This document shows, in pieces, positions 8,193 through 15,992 of a stretch of 64,000 bases of DNA (positions are counted from its first letter, which is position 1; every line of letters begins with the position of its first letter). The position numbers were made by a program, and so were the translations under genes. The DNA is from CAWJPY01 sp963844865 (GTDB taxonomy: Bacteria; Acidobacteriota; Thermoanaerobaculia; Thermoanaerobaculales; Sulfomarinibacteraceae), in assembly GCA_963844865.1 (NCBI GenBank), contig CAWJPY010000005.1:62001-126000 (forward strand). Direction: 5' to 3'. The notes beneath the pieces were generated by a model. It did not search any database. It was not told where the DNA came from and worked only from the letters and a program-made list of their open reading frames with translations.

Positions 8193-9158
8193 ATGAACGG
8201 GAGATCAACCCGACAACTGGATGTTCTCGTCGTCGACGACGACCCGGGTGTGCGTGAGGCCATGGGGGTCGTCCTCACCGAACGGGGAGCCCACGTCACC
8301 CAGGCAGGCACCGTCGAGGAGGCGAGGGCCAACCTGGCGGAGCGGCCCTTCGCACTCGTGCTCACCGACCTGCGGCTGCCGTCCGGGACCGAAGGGCTGG
8401 CCATCGCGCGCCTGGCGCGGCAGGCCGCGCCCTCGGCCAAGGTGGTGCTCTTCTCGGGCTCTGATCTGGACGACCTGGCCGAGGAGGCGACCGCAGCCGG
8501 GGTGGACGAGCTCCTGACGAAACCGCTGTCCCTGGATGTCCTGGGGAGGCTGCTGACCGACCTCGGTCACCAGCCGCCTTCCGCAGGGCGGCGACGTGCC
8601 GACAACCGCCTCAGCGACGACCAGGGCCAGGCCCTGCTCGAGGCCTTCGCCGCAGGCTCCACTCCGGCTCTGGGCCGTGTGGTCGAGGCCTACCGGCCCA
8701 TGCTGTTCTCGGTCTTCTTGCGCTGGTTCCGACTCCAGAACGAGGACGCGGAGGATCTCTTCCAGGAGGTGATGCTCCAGCTCGTCATCAAGGCGGCGGA
8801 GATCCGCAATGTTCGGACATGGCTGCTCGGGACGGCCATCAACCAGGCCAAGAAGCGGATTCGGCGGCTCATCAGGGAGCGGAGCCTGGCCGAGCGCTAT
8901 CTCGAGAATCTGGAGCTGACCGTGCCCGAGGACACGGACGACATCAGGGAGCTCATGGTGCGGGGGATGTCCCGCCTGCGACCCTTCGACCGCCGCCTGC
9001 TGTCCTTGATCTACGTCCAGGGCCTCAGCTACCAGGAGACCGCGGACCTGCTCCACCGCCCCATCGGCTCCATCGGGCCCCTGCGCGGTCGGGCCCTGGC
9101 CCGCCTCTCCAAGGTGATCACGGAGCTGGAAAGCCCTCCCCGCGCCAAGGTCGCGTAG
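8193..9158 (+). CDS. Response-regulator receiver domain fused to an ECF-type sigma factor
   Basis: A 321-residue fusion. Residues 8-125 are a CheY-like receiver: acidic pocket Asp15-Asp16, phospho-acceptor Asp59 in VLTDLRLPSG, Ser89 switch position and Lys110. Residues about 165-230 look like sigma region 2 (DAEDLFQEVMLQLV, then NVRTWLLGTAINQAKKRIRR), and about 255-312 like region 4 (RRLLSLIYVQGLSYQETADLL, then LRGRALARL). It is preceded by GGGAGG and a sigma54-like promoter. PhyR-type anti-anti-sigma proteins have the opposite order (sigma-like domain first, receiver last). Whether this one directs RNA polymerase or acts as a decoy is not decidable here. No histidine kinase lies nearby. Confidence 0.85.
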   Translation: MNGRSTRQLDVLVVDDDPGVREAMGVVLTERGAHVTQAGTVEEARANLAERPFALVLTDLRLPSGTEGLAIARLARQAAPSAKVVLFSGSDLDDLAEEATAAGVDELLTKPLSLDVLGRLLTDLGHQPPSAGRRRADNRLSDDQGQALLEAFAAGSTPALGRVVEAYRPMLFSVFLRWFRLQNEDAEDLFQEVMLQLVIKAAEIRNVRTWLLGTAINQAKKRIRRLIRERSLAERYLENLELTVPEDTDDIRELMVRGMSRLRPFDRRLLSLIYVQGLSYQETADLLHRPIGSIGPLRGRALARLSKVITELESPPRAKVA

Positions 9159-9240
9159 CCGCTCACAGGACGGCTGACGTCGCACCGCACGCACCCACCG
9201 AGGCGCGTCGGGAGCTCCAGCGGGCGGGCCGGGGACCCCC

Positions 9241-9345
9241 TGTCCACGCGCATCGCGACGTCAAAGCAGGGGCCAGGCACCCCGTCTTGATTCGATAGCA
9301 CGCACACCGCTGGATCCGGAAGGGTGCCTGGCACCTTCTCTGGCA
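9241..9345 (-). repeat. Dispersed palindromic repeat, copy B
   Basis: About 105 bases. Read on the minus strand it runs from GCCAGAGAAGGTGCCAGGCA through ATCGAATCAAGACGGGGTGC to GCTTTGACGTCGCGATGCGC. It matches copy C almost base for base over its first 70 bases and copy A in the TTTGACGTCGCGA part. The rest of the 9159-9509 gap holds no gene I can support. Confidence 0.8.
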
Positions 9346-9509
9346 ACCCAACGCCACGCGCACACGCATCCCCGCTCGCACAACCTCACGGCGAGAAACC
9401 GACTGTGCTGCCCTCCCCCACCTCCCCGGGGGCGCGGAATGGGTTCCATCAGGCGGGTGCTTGCTGTACAGTGCACGGCCCCGTCCCCCGGGGCGGGGAG
9501 GAGGGCGCG

Positions 9510-12167
9510 ATGAAGCATGGTCCGCCCCCGGAGAGCATCCGGGCGGCGCTGATGCGGATCCTGCCGACGGTGCAGAAGCCGGCGCGGTACGTGGGAATCG
9601 AGCGCAACCTGGTTCGCAAGGGGTGGAGTGACGTCCCTCTGCGCGTGGCGCTGCTGTTCCCGGACGCGTATGAGATCGGCATGTCCCACCAGGGCACCAG
9701 GATCCTCTACCACCTCATCAACCGGCGCCCCGACACGTTGGCCGAGCGCAGCTTCGCCCCCATGCCCGACATGGCCGAGGCCCTGCGCGACGCAGCTGTG
9801 CCCCTGTACAGCCTCGAGTCCTACCACGCGGTGCGGGACTTCGACGTGGTGGGCATCTCGCTCCAGAGCGAGCTCAACTACGTCAACGTCCCCTACGTGC
9901 TCGACCTCGCCGGCATCGCCCGCAGAGCTTCGGACCGCCGCCGAGACGAGGCCGTCGTGATCGGCGGTGGCCCCTGCACCGCCAACCCCGAGCCGGTCGC
10001 CGACTTCTTCGACGCCTTCCTCATCGGAGACGCAGAAGCGGGTCTCGATCGCCTCCTGGACGTGATCCGGGATGCCCGCGCCGCCGGGGTCGCACGAGCC
10101 GATCTCCTGCACCGACTTGCGGAAGCCCCCGGCGTCTACGTTCCCCAGCTGTACGACTGGCGGCGACCCGGGGAGGGAGATCCCGGCGGCTGGACGAGAC
10201 GGGATGAGGAAGCGCCGTTGCCCGTGCCTCGGGTGTGGGCCGAGGCGCTCGATCCGGACGATCAGCCCTCCACCCCCATCGTTCCCTTCGCCGAGGTCGT
10301 GCAGGACCGCCTGGGCATGGAGATCATGCGCGGCTGCACCCAGGGCTGCCGCTTCTGCCAGGCGGGCATCTGGTACCGCCCCGTGCGCGAGCACGACCCG
10401 CAGGTCGTGCTGGAGCGCATCCGCCGGCAGGTGGAGGAGACCGGCTTCGAGGAGGTTGGGCTGCTCAGCCTGTCCACCGCCGACTACTCCCAGGTCGAGC
10501 CCCTGGTGGAGCGCCTGGCCGCCGAGCTCGCACCCGCGCGAGTGTCGGTGAGCCTGCCCAGCCTGCGCGCGGACGCGTTCTCGGTGGGCCTGGTGAAAGC
10601 CGCCTCCAAGGTCCGCCGGGGAGGCTTCACCTTCGCCCCGGAGACCGGATCGGACCGGCTCCGTCGCGTCATCAACAAGACCTTCACCAACGCCGACATG
10701 CTCGCCGCCGCCGAGGCCGCCTTCGCGGGCGGTTGGGACCTGATCAAGGTGTACGCCATGATCGGTCTGCCCACCGAGACCGACGAGGACCTCGAGGAGC
10801 TAGCCGCTCTCGCCGAGGAGCTGGTCCGCGTGGGCCGCCGTGAGCGGGGCCACCGGGCCCAGGTGAAGGTGTCGGTGGGCTGCTTCGTGCCCAAGGCGTG
10901 GACGGCATTCCAGTGGGAGCCCTTCGTCCCGGTCGCCGAGCAGCAGCGCCGGATCGAGTTCCTGAGGCAACGCTTCCGACGCATCCGGGGGGCGCGCCTG
11001 ACCTGGAGCGATCCCGAGGATGCCGCCCTGGAGGCGCTCCTGGCCCGAGGCGACCGCTCCCTGTCGGCCACCATCGAGCGTGCCCACGACCTGGGCGCCG
11101 TCTTCGACGGCTGGTCCGACCAGCGAGACGTTGCCGCCTGGCGGCAGGCCATCCTCGACACCGACGTCGATGAGCAGCGCGAGCTGGGACCGCGGAGCGT
11201 CCAGGACGCGCTGCCATGGGACGTCATCGCCGCTGGCGTCCGCAAGGACTTCCTGCGTGCCGAGCGCCGCCGCTCCCGGAGCGAGCACACCACCCGCGAC
11301 TGCAAGTGGGGCCGATGCTCACACTGTGGGATCCCGGGCGAGGGCGAGGACACGCGGCTCGCCCCGCCCACCCTCCCCCTGGCCGCGCCAGGCTCGGGGA
11401 ACGGCGACCAGGCTGTGGGCGCCGCCCCCGACCGCCCACGCTCCGGCCCCGTGGTGTCTGCGGCCAAGAAGGCGCCGGCAGCTCAACAGTCGTCCTATCG
11501 CCGCTATCGGCTCAGGTTTTCGAAGTTGGGCGACGCCCGCTTCCTGTCCCACCGCCAGGTCATGGATGCCATGGAGCGCGCCCTGCGGGCGGCGGGCGCG
11601 CCGGTGCGCTACACCGAGGGCTACAACCCACACATCCGGCTCTCCATGGGCCCACCGTTGCCGGTCGGCCACGAGGGCGCCGCGGAGCCCTTCGACGTGG
11701 ACTGCACCGCCCCGCTGCGGGCACAGCAGGTCGAGGCGGTCAACCGGCTGCTGCCGGAGGGGATCCAGGTGGTGGACGCGACGCTCCTCCTCCCCGGCGC
11801 CCCGTCCCTGGGTAAGCTCCTCGTCGGTGGTCGCTACGCCATCGGCCCCCGCCGGGACCGCCCGTGGCCGGGGCAGGACGAGCTGGAGACGGTGCTGCCG
11901 GAAGAGCTGCGTCGGGGCGTGCTCCGCTGGTTGCTCCGAGCGGACGGCGGCGTCGAGGTCGATCTCGACCATCGCGGCGACGCCGGACCCGTGGTGACCG
12001 TGAAGAAGCTCTTGGCCGGGCTGGGCGTCCCCGACGGGGAGGTCCTCCTGACGAGGGTCACCAGGGTCGGTCTAATCCTGCGTCCCGGGAACCGACGGCC
12101 GGGTCAGAGCCCACCCGCAGGGCCGAGCGAACACCCCCTGCACCACACGCCGGAGGAACGGCGGTGA
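9510..12167 (+). CDS. B12-binding/radical SAM protein with C-terminal DUF2344 domain
   Basis: 885 residues in two parts that are separate genes in some bacteria. The first (about residues 1-620) is a cobalamin-binding-like region followed by a radical SAM core with the [4Fe-4S] motif Cys276-x3-Cys280-x2-Cys283 (RGCTQGCRFCQAG) and FAPETGSDRLRRVINK. A second cysteine cluster lies in DCKWGRCSHCGIPGEGE. The last 200 residues (RYRLRFSKLGDARFLSHRQVMDAMERALR, then YTEGYNPHIRLSMGPPLPVG) are the DUF2344 domain. The function of the family is not established; RNA modification is often suggested. The ATG at 9510 has GGGAGGAGGG upstream. Its stop overlaps the next start in TGATG. Confidence 0.9.
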   Translation: MKHGPPPESIRAALMRILPTVQKPARYVGIERNLVRKGWSDVPLRVALLFPDAYEIGMSHQGTRILYHLINRRPDTLAERSFAPMPDMAEALRDAAVPLYSLESYHAVRDFDVVGISLQSELNYVNVPYVLDLAGIARRASDRRRDEAVVIGGGPCTANPEPVADFFDAFLIGDAEAGLDRLLDVIRDARAAGVARADLLHRLAEAPGVYVPQLYDWRRPGEGDPGGWTRRDEEAPLPVPRVWAEALDPDDQPSTPIVPFAEVVQDRLGMEIMRGCTQGCRFCQAGIWYRPVREHDPQVVLERIRRQVEETGFEEVGLLSLSTADYSQVEPLVERLAAELAPARVSVSLPSLRADAFSVGLVKAASKVRRGGFTFAPETGSDRLRRVINKTFTNADMLAAAEAAFAGGWDLIKVYAMIGLPTETDEDLEELAALAEELVRVGRRERGHRAQVKVSVGCFVPKAWTAFQWEPFVPVAEQQRRIEFLRQRFRRIRGARLTWSDPEDAALEALLARGDRSLSATIERAHDLGAVFDGWSDQRDVAAWRQAILDTDVDEQRELGPRSVQDALPWDVIAAGVRKDFLRAERRRSRSEHTTRDCKWGRCSHCGIPGEGEDTRLAPPTLPLAAPGSGNGDQAVGAAPDRPRSGPVVSAAKKAPAAQQSSYRRYRLRFSKLGDARFLSHRQVMDAMERALRAAGAPVRYTEGYNPHIRLSMGPPLPVGHEGAAEPFDVDCTAPLRAQQVEAVNRLLPEGIQVVDATLLLPGAPSLGKLLVGGRYAIGPRRDRPWPGQDELETVLPEELRRGVLRWLLRADGGVEVDLDHRGDAGPVVTVKKLLAGLGVPDGEVLLTRVTRVGLILRPGNRRPGQSPPAGPSEHPLHHTPEERR

Positions 12168-12541
12168 TGCGTTGGGTTGTGCACGCGAGCTGTGAGTTCT
12201 CCGCCACCCATGCCCTCGCCAGCTACCTGGGCGCGCCCGAAGACCCACACCTCCACCGCTGGCGTGTGACCATCCGCGCGGGGACGGACGCGCTCCACGC
12301 CGAGGGCTACGCCGTGGACTTCGTGGGCCTCCGCACACTCCTCGAGGAGGCCCTGGCCTCCCTCGAGGGCAGCGACCTCAACGCTCACCCGGAGATCGGC
12401 GTGCCCTCGCCCACCGCAGAGCGCCTGGCGGAGGTGGTGGTCGGCTGGCTCCGCGAACCGGTCGCCGGGATGGGCGCCACCCTCCTGTCCGTGACTGTCT
12501 GGGAAGGCCCGGAGAACCGCGTCGACCTCAACCTGGAGTGA
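12167..12541 (+). CDS. QueD/PTPS-like protein lacking the usual catalytic residues
   Basis: 124 residues of the 6-pyruvoyl-tetrahydropterin synthase/6-carboxytetrahydropterin synthase fold. Zinc ligands are kept: His15 (FSATHAL), His28 and His30 (PHLHRW). The pterin-anchoring Glu113 (VTVWEGPEN) is also kept. However, the catalytic Cys four residues before the first His of the HxH pair is Pro24, and the Asp-His dyad expected in LDHxxLN reads LEGSDLN. It may therefore not catalyse the standard QueD reaction. Start and stop overlap by one base with the radical SAM gene (TGATG), indicating translational coupling. There is no other queuosine gene in view. Confidence 0.75.
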   Translation: MRWVVHASCEFSATHALASYLGAPEDPHLHRWRVTIRAGTDALHAEGYAVDFVGLRTLLEEALASLEGSDLNAHPEIGVPSPTAERLAEVVVGWLREPVAGMGATLLSVTVWEGPENRVDLNLE

Positions 12542-12589
12542 AGCAGGGTCGGCGATCCGTGGCAGCCCACGCGCATCGAGGAGACGAGA

Positions 12590-12735
12590 GAGGGTGCCAG
12601 GTGCTCTTCGCTGTCAGGTCGGCCAGAGACGGTGCTAGGCGCCCTTGCGGATGAAGCGATCCGCGTACCATCGAATCAAGACGGGGTGTCTGGCTCCGAC
12701 TTTGGCGTCGCAGCGTGCATCGGCGGGGTGCCTGT
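12590..12735 (+). repeat. Dispersed palindromic repeat, copy C with an extra half unit
   Basis: The main unit, 12621-12735, runs from GGCCAGAGACGGTGCTAGGC through ATCGAATCAAGACGGGGTGT to TTTGGCGTCGCA and a closing GGGGTGCCTG. Just before it, 12590-12620 holds a degenerate partial unit starting GAGGGTGCCAGG. It fills the gap between the QueD-like gene and the stop of the EtfD-like gene. Confidence 0.8.
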
Positions 12736-12772
12736 CTCCTGCCCTGGTGCTCCCCGGACGCGCCGGTCGTGG

Positions 12773-14797
12773 CTACCCCTTGTCGCCGTCCTGCAGGGAC
12801 ATGGCCACCAGCTCGATGACGTCGTAGGTCACCGCCTCCTCGTGGCCGAGCTCCTTCTGGGCGTCGGACAGCATGGAGAAGCAGTACGGGCAGGCGACCG
12901 CGACGTCCCGCGTGCCGCTGGCCTCGAGCTGGCCGAAACGGATCTGGTTGATCCGCTCCCCGATCTTCTCCTCCAACCACATGCGCCCGCCACCGGCACC
13001 GCAGCACATGGACCGGTCGTGGTTCAGGGTGGCCTCGCGGAAGGTCAGCCCGGGCACGGCACGGAGCAGGAAACGGGGCGCCGCGTACTCTCCATTGGTC
13101 CTCCCCAGGTAGCAGGGATCGTGGTAGGCGAGGTCCAGGTCGACGCTCTTTGAGAGGCGGACCCGGCCCGCTCGCACCAGGTCGGCCACGAGCTGGGTGC
13201 CGTGCACGACCTCGTAGTGACCGCCGAAGTCCGGGTACTCGTTGTGCAGCGTGTTGTACACGTGGGGGCAGTTGGTGACGACCTTGCGCACCCCGTAGCC
13301 GTTCATGGTCTCCACGTTCTGCTGGGCTAGCATCTGGAACAGGTACTCATTACCCAGCCTGCGGGCCGCGTCACCCGTGGACACCTCCTCGGGCCCGAGG
13401 ATGGCGATCTTGACGCCCGCCGCCTGCAGGATCTTCACCAGGGCCCGGGACACCTTGCGGCCATGGTCGTCGTAGCTGCCGGGAGAGCCCACGAAGAAGA
13501 GGTACTCGAAGTCGCCTCCCGCCTCGGCGGCCAGGGGCACCCCCAGGTCCTCCGCCCACGCCCCGCGCTCCTCCTGGGGGAGCTGCCACGGGTTGCCGTT
13601 GACCTCGTAGCCGCGGAACGCCGCCTGCGCCTCCTCCGGGAACTCGGCCTTCTCCAGGACCAGGTTCCGGCGCTGGTCGACGAGCTTGTCCACGTAGCTG
13701 ATCTCGAGCGGGCAGGCACGCTCGCACCAGCGACAGGTGGTGCAGGCCCAGACGACCTCCGGGTCCACCACCTCGGGCACCAGCTCGTGCTCGGACTGCC
13801 TGACGTCGCCGCCCGGAACGCCAAGGAGCTCACGCTGCTCGCGGTACAGCTGGTTGCGCACCGACTTCAGGTAGAGGACCGGCACCAGGGGCTTGTGGGT
13901 GATTGTCGTCGGACAGAACTCCCGGCAGCGCCCACACTCGGTGCAGGTGTACATGTCCAGCATCTGCTTCCAGGTGAAGTCGGTGATGGTGGAGATGCCG
14001 AAGCGCGAGGCCTCGTCCACGTTCTCCAGGTCCATGGTGGCGAGCTTGCCGGGGTGCTCCAGCTTGGCGAAGAAGACGTTGAACAGCGACGTGTAGACGT
14101 GGAAGTGCTTGCCGTAGGGCAGCTCGTTGGCGAAGTAGTACAGGGTCAACAGGTGGAGCCACCACAGCCCGGTGTAGATCCCCTGCAGCGCGTCGGAGCC
14201 GAGCCCCTTCATGGCCCAGCCGATCATGGCCGACACCGGCAGGAACGTGCCGATCTGGACGCCGGCGGCGATCCGGGCACCCTCCGCACCCAGGTCCGTG
14301 AGCATGAGGATGGCGATGAGCGCGATCACCAGCCAGGCGCCGAAGGACTGCACCACCCGCGCCTTGCGCTGGACCCCGCGACGCCACACCGCCAGGGCGA
14401 GCCCCACCAGCACCAGAACCTCGAAGATGTCCTTGGAGAACAGGTAGACGTGACCGGCGGGAGAGTCCAGGAGGGGCAGCTCCCAGCCCGCGAACAAACC
14501 CTCGAGGACCATGGAGATGGTGCGTATGCTCACCACCAGGAAGCCGTAGAAGATGCAGATGTGGTAGAGGGCCGCGTAGGGATCGTCGAACATCTTGCGC
14601 TGGCCGATGGCATACACGAGGACGTGCTTCAGCCGCTCGCCGAGACGGTCGAACCGGTTCTCCTGGCGCCCCGCGGTGAGCACCTGGAAACGGCGGCTCA
14701 GCGAGTAGGCCACCCCTCCGATGCCGATGGCGGACACGAACCAGAACCAGAGGACCCCGGAGACGCCGAGGAACGACCCTGCCGTGGCGTGGTGCAT
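12773..14797 (-). CDS. Membrane Fe-S oxidoreductase (EtfD-like, HdrD/NarI-type)
   Basis: 674 residues. The N-terminal third has about five membrane helices of the nitrate-reductase-gamma type, with His residues that could bind haem. Two [4Fe-4S] motifs follow, CTECGRCREFCP and CTTCRWCERACP. The C-terminal half has two CCG-type cysteine-rich domains (HDPCYLGR, SMCCGAGGG, CPYCFSML) as in heterodisulfide reductase. This architecture passes electrons from electron-transferring flavoprotein, reduced by acyl-CoA dehydrogenases, to membrane quinone. The acyl-CoA dehydrogenase at 20.8 kb and the FadR-like operator upstream agree. The start at 14797 has GGGGAGGAGC; an in-frame ATG five codons upstream lacks one. 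No etfAB is in the window. Confidence 0.85.
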   Translation of the reverse strand: MHHATAGSFLGVSGVLWFWFVSAIGIGGVAYSLSRRFQVLTAGRQENRFDRLGERLKHVLVYAIGQRKMFDDPYAALYHICIFYGFLVVSIRTISMVLEGLFAGWELPLLDSPAGHVYLFSKDIFEVLVLVGLALAVWRRGVQRKARVVQSFGAWLVIALIAILMLTDLGAEGARIAAGVQIGTFLPVSAMIGWAMKGLGSDALQGIYTGLWWLHLLTLYYFANELPYGKHFHVYTSLFNVFFAKLEHPGKLATMDLENVDEASRFGISTITDFTWKQMLDMYTCTECGRCREFCPTTITHKPLVPVLYLKSVRNQLYREQRELLGVPGGDVRQSEHELVPEVVDPEVVWACTTCRWCERACPLEISYVDKLVDQRRNLVLEKAEFPEEAQAAFRGYEVNGNPWQLPQEERGAWAEDLGVPLAAEAGGDFEYLFFVGSPGSYDDHGRKVSRALVKILQAAGVKIAILGPEEVSTGDAARRLGNEYLFQMLAQQNVETMNGYGVRKVVTNCPHVYNTLHNEYPDFGGHYEVVHGTQLVADLVRAGRVRLSKSVDLDLAYHDPCYLGRTNGEYAAPRFLLRAVPGLTFREATLNHDRSMCCGAGGGRMWLEEKIGERINQIRFGQLEASGTRDVAVACPYCFSMLSDAQKELGHEEAVTYDVIELVAMSLQDGDKG

Positions 14798-14843
14798 TGC
14801 TCCTCCCCACATGTGAAAAAAAGAACGAGGGCGGACGCCGGCC

Positions 14844-14852
14844 AGTATAGCA
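14844..14852 (-). promoter_or_regulatory. Extended -10 promoter of the EtfD-like gene
   Basis: Minus strand TGCTATACT, an extended -10 (TGnTATAAT type). It lies about 47 bases before the start codon and directly beside the palindromic operator at 14855-14874. Confidence 0.6.
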
Positions 14853-14854
14853 GA

Positions 14855-14874
14855 GAATGAATGCCCATTCAGTC
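14855..14874. promoter_or_regulatory. FadR/TetR-like operator
   Basis: A near-perfect palindrome, GAATGAATG-CC-CATTCAGTC. The inner TGAATG/CATTCA arms are perfect and the outer bases match apart from one position. It resembles the TGAATGA-N-rich sites of TetR-family fatty-acid repressors such as Bacillus FadR. It ends three bases upstream of the -10 of the EtfD-like gene, where a repressor would block RNA polymerase, and it overlaps the mutY stop. Confidence 0.55.
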
Positions 14875-15924
14875 CCGTGGAGATCGTCCTCGACCCACCG
14901 CCGCGACCAGCTTGGCCAGCAGCGTCGAGGTCGGGAAACCGCCGCCCCGTGGATCCATCCATCGTCCCCCGCCACCACCGCTCCCGGAGTCGCCGGAGGC
15001 GATCGCGACCACCGGAACCACCCGGATCTGGCGGTGCGTGATCGTGTGCCGGACCCAGGGAAGCTGCCGCGGTTCTCCCACGAGCGGAGGGAGGCCGAGA
15101 CCCAGGGCTCCGGCGACCGGGTCGTCCTGGGGTCTCATCTCCGCCAGCGGGGGCAGCCACAGGCCGAGGAGGACGGGCCCCTCCTCCACCCTGCGCAGCA
15201 GCCACCTCCCGGCGGCATCCACGCAGCACGCGGCCACCCAGCACAGGCCGACGGTGGCCCGCCGCGGTCGCGGCGGCGGGTACGCCGCCGGGTCGCCTTC
15301 GGCGCGAGCTCGGCAGCCGGCCTCCAGGGGGCAGCGATCACAACGCGGGGCCGTCGGCCGGCAGATCACCGCTCCCAGCTCCATCAGAGCCTCGTTCACC
15401 GCCCCGGGGAACCCGTGCTCGAGAAGGGGCCGCACCCAGGAGGCGACCACCCGCCGCCCTTCCGCCCCGCGGGGATCGCCACCAAATCCGAGGACGCGGG
15501 CCGCCACCCGGGCCACGTTGCCGTCCACCGCCGGCATCGCCTCACCGAACGCCATCGAGGCCACGGCGGCGGCGGTGTACGGACCGATCCCGGGCAGCCG
15601 CTCCAGCTCCGCCGCCGTGCCCGGGAGCTCGCCCCCCGCGGCCACCACCTGCCGCGCCAGGGCGTGCAGGAGCCGGGCACGTCGGTAGTAACCGAGCCCG
15701 GACCACGCCGCCACCACCTCCTCCTCCGCGGCCGCAGCGAGCGCCTCGAGGGACGGGAACCACTCCATGAAGGCGCGGTAGACCGGGGCGACCCGATCCA
15801 CCTGGGTCTGCTGCAGCATGAGCTCGCTGACGAGGACCCCATAAGGTGTTCGAGGCTCGCATCGCCAAGGCAACGGGCGGGCGTGGCCGGCGAACCACGT
15901 GCGGAGCCTGCTCCCGAGATCCAC
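14869..15924 (-). CDS. mutY: A/G-specific adenine DNA glycosylase
   Basis: 351 residues. It removes adenine mispaired with 8-oxoguanine. The helix-hairpin-helix glycosylase domain has catalytic Glu34 (SELMLQQTQV), the HhH LPGIGPYTAAAV and catalytic Asp134 (VDGNVARV). The [4Fe-4S] cluster ligands are Cys188, Cys195, Cys198 and Cys204 (x6-x2-x5 spacing). A MutT-like C-terminal domain follows (VGLCWVAACCVDAAGRWLL to VRHTITHRQIRV) and recognises 8-oxoG. The start codon is GTG at 15924, without a ribosome-binding site; TACGAT lies 6 bases upstream, so it is probably leaderless. Divergent from pdaD. Confidence 0.95.
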   Translation of the reverse strand: MDLGSRLRTWFAGHARPLPWRCEPRTPYGVLVSELMLQQTQVDRVAPVYRAFMEWFPSLEALAAAAEEEVVAAWSGLGYYRRARLLHALARQVVAAGGELPGTAAELERLPGIGPYTAAAVASMAFGEAMPAVDGNVARVAARVLGFGGDPRGAEGRRVVASWVRPLLEHGFPGAVNEALMELGAVICRPTAPRCDRCPLEAGCRARAEGDPAAYPPPRPRRATVGLCWVAACCVDAAGRWLLRRVEEGPVLLGLWLPPLAEMRPQDDPVAGALGLGLPPLVGEPRQLPWVRHTITHRQIRVVPVVAIASGDSGSGGGGGRWMDPRGGGFPTSTLLAKLVAAVGRGRSPRD

Positions 15925-15930
15925 GGTGCA

Positions 15931-15936
15931 ATCGTA
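15931..15936 (-). promoter_or_regulatory. -10 element of putative leaderless mutY transcript
   Basis: Minus strand TACGAT, 6 bases, then GTG at 15924. No Shine-Dalgarno sequence. Confidence 0.45.
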
Positions 15937-15945
15937 CCTCCACTG

Positions 15946-15954
15946 TGCTAGGCT
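15946..15954 (+). promoter_or_regulatory. Possible extended -10 upstream of pdaD
   Basis: TGCTAGGCT, 38 bases before the pdaD GTG. It overlaps the divergent mutY control region. A GTG at 15958 opens a 12-codon ORF whose TGA overlaps the pdaD start (GTGA). Confidence 0.35.
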
Positions 15955-15992
15955 CCGGTGTCGCGCGAGGATCGCTGTGGGAGGGATCCGCC

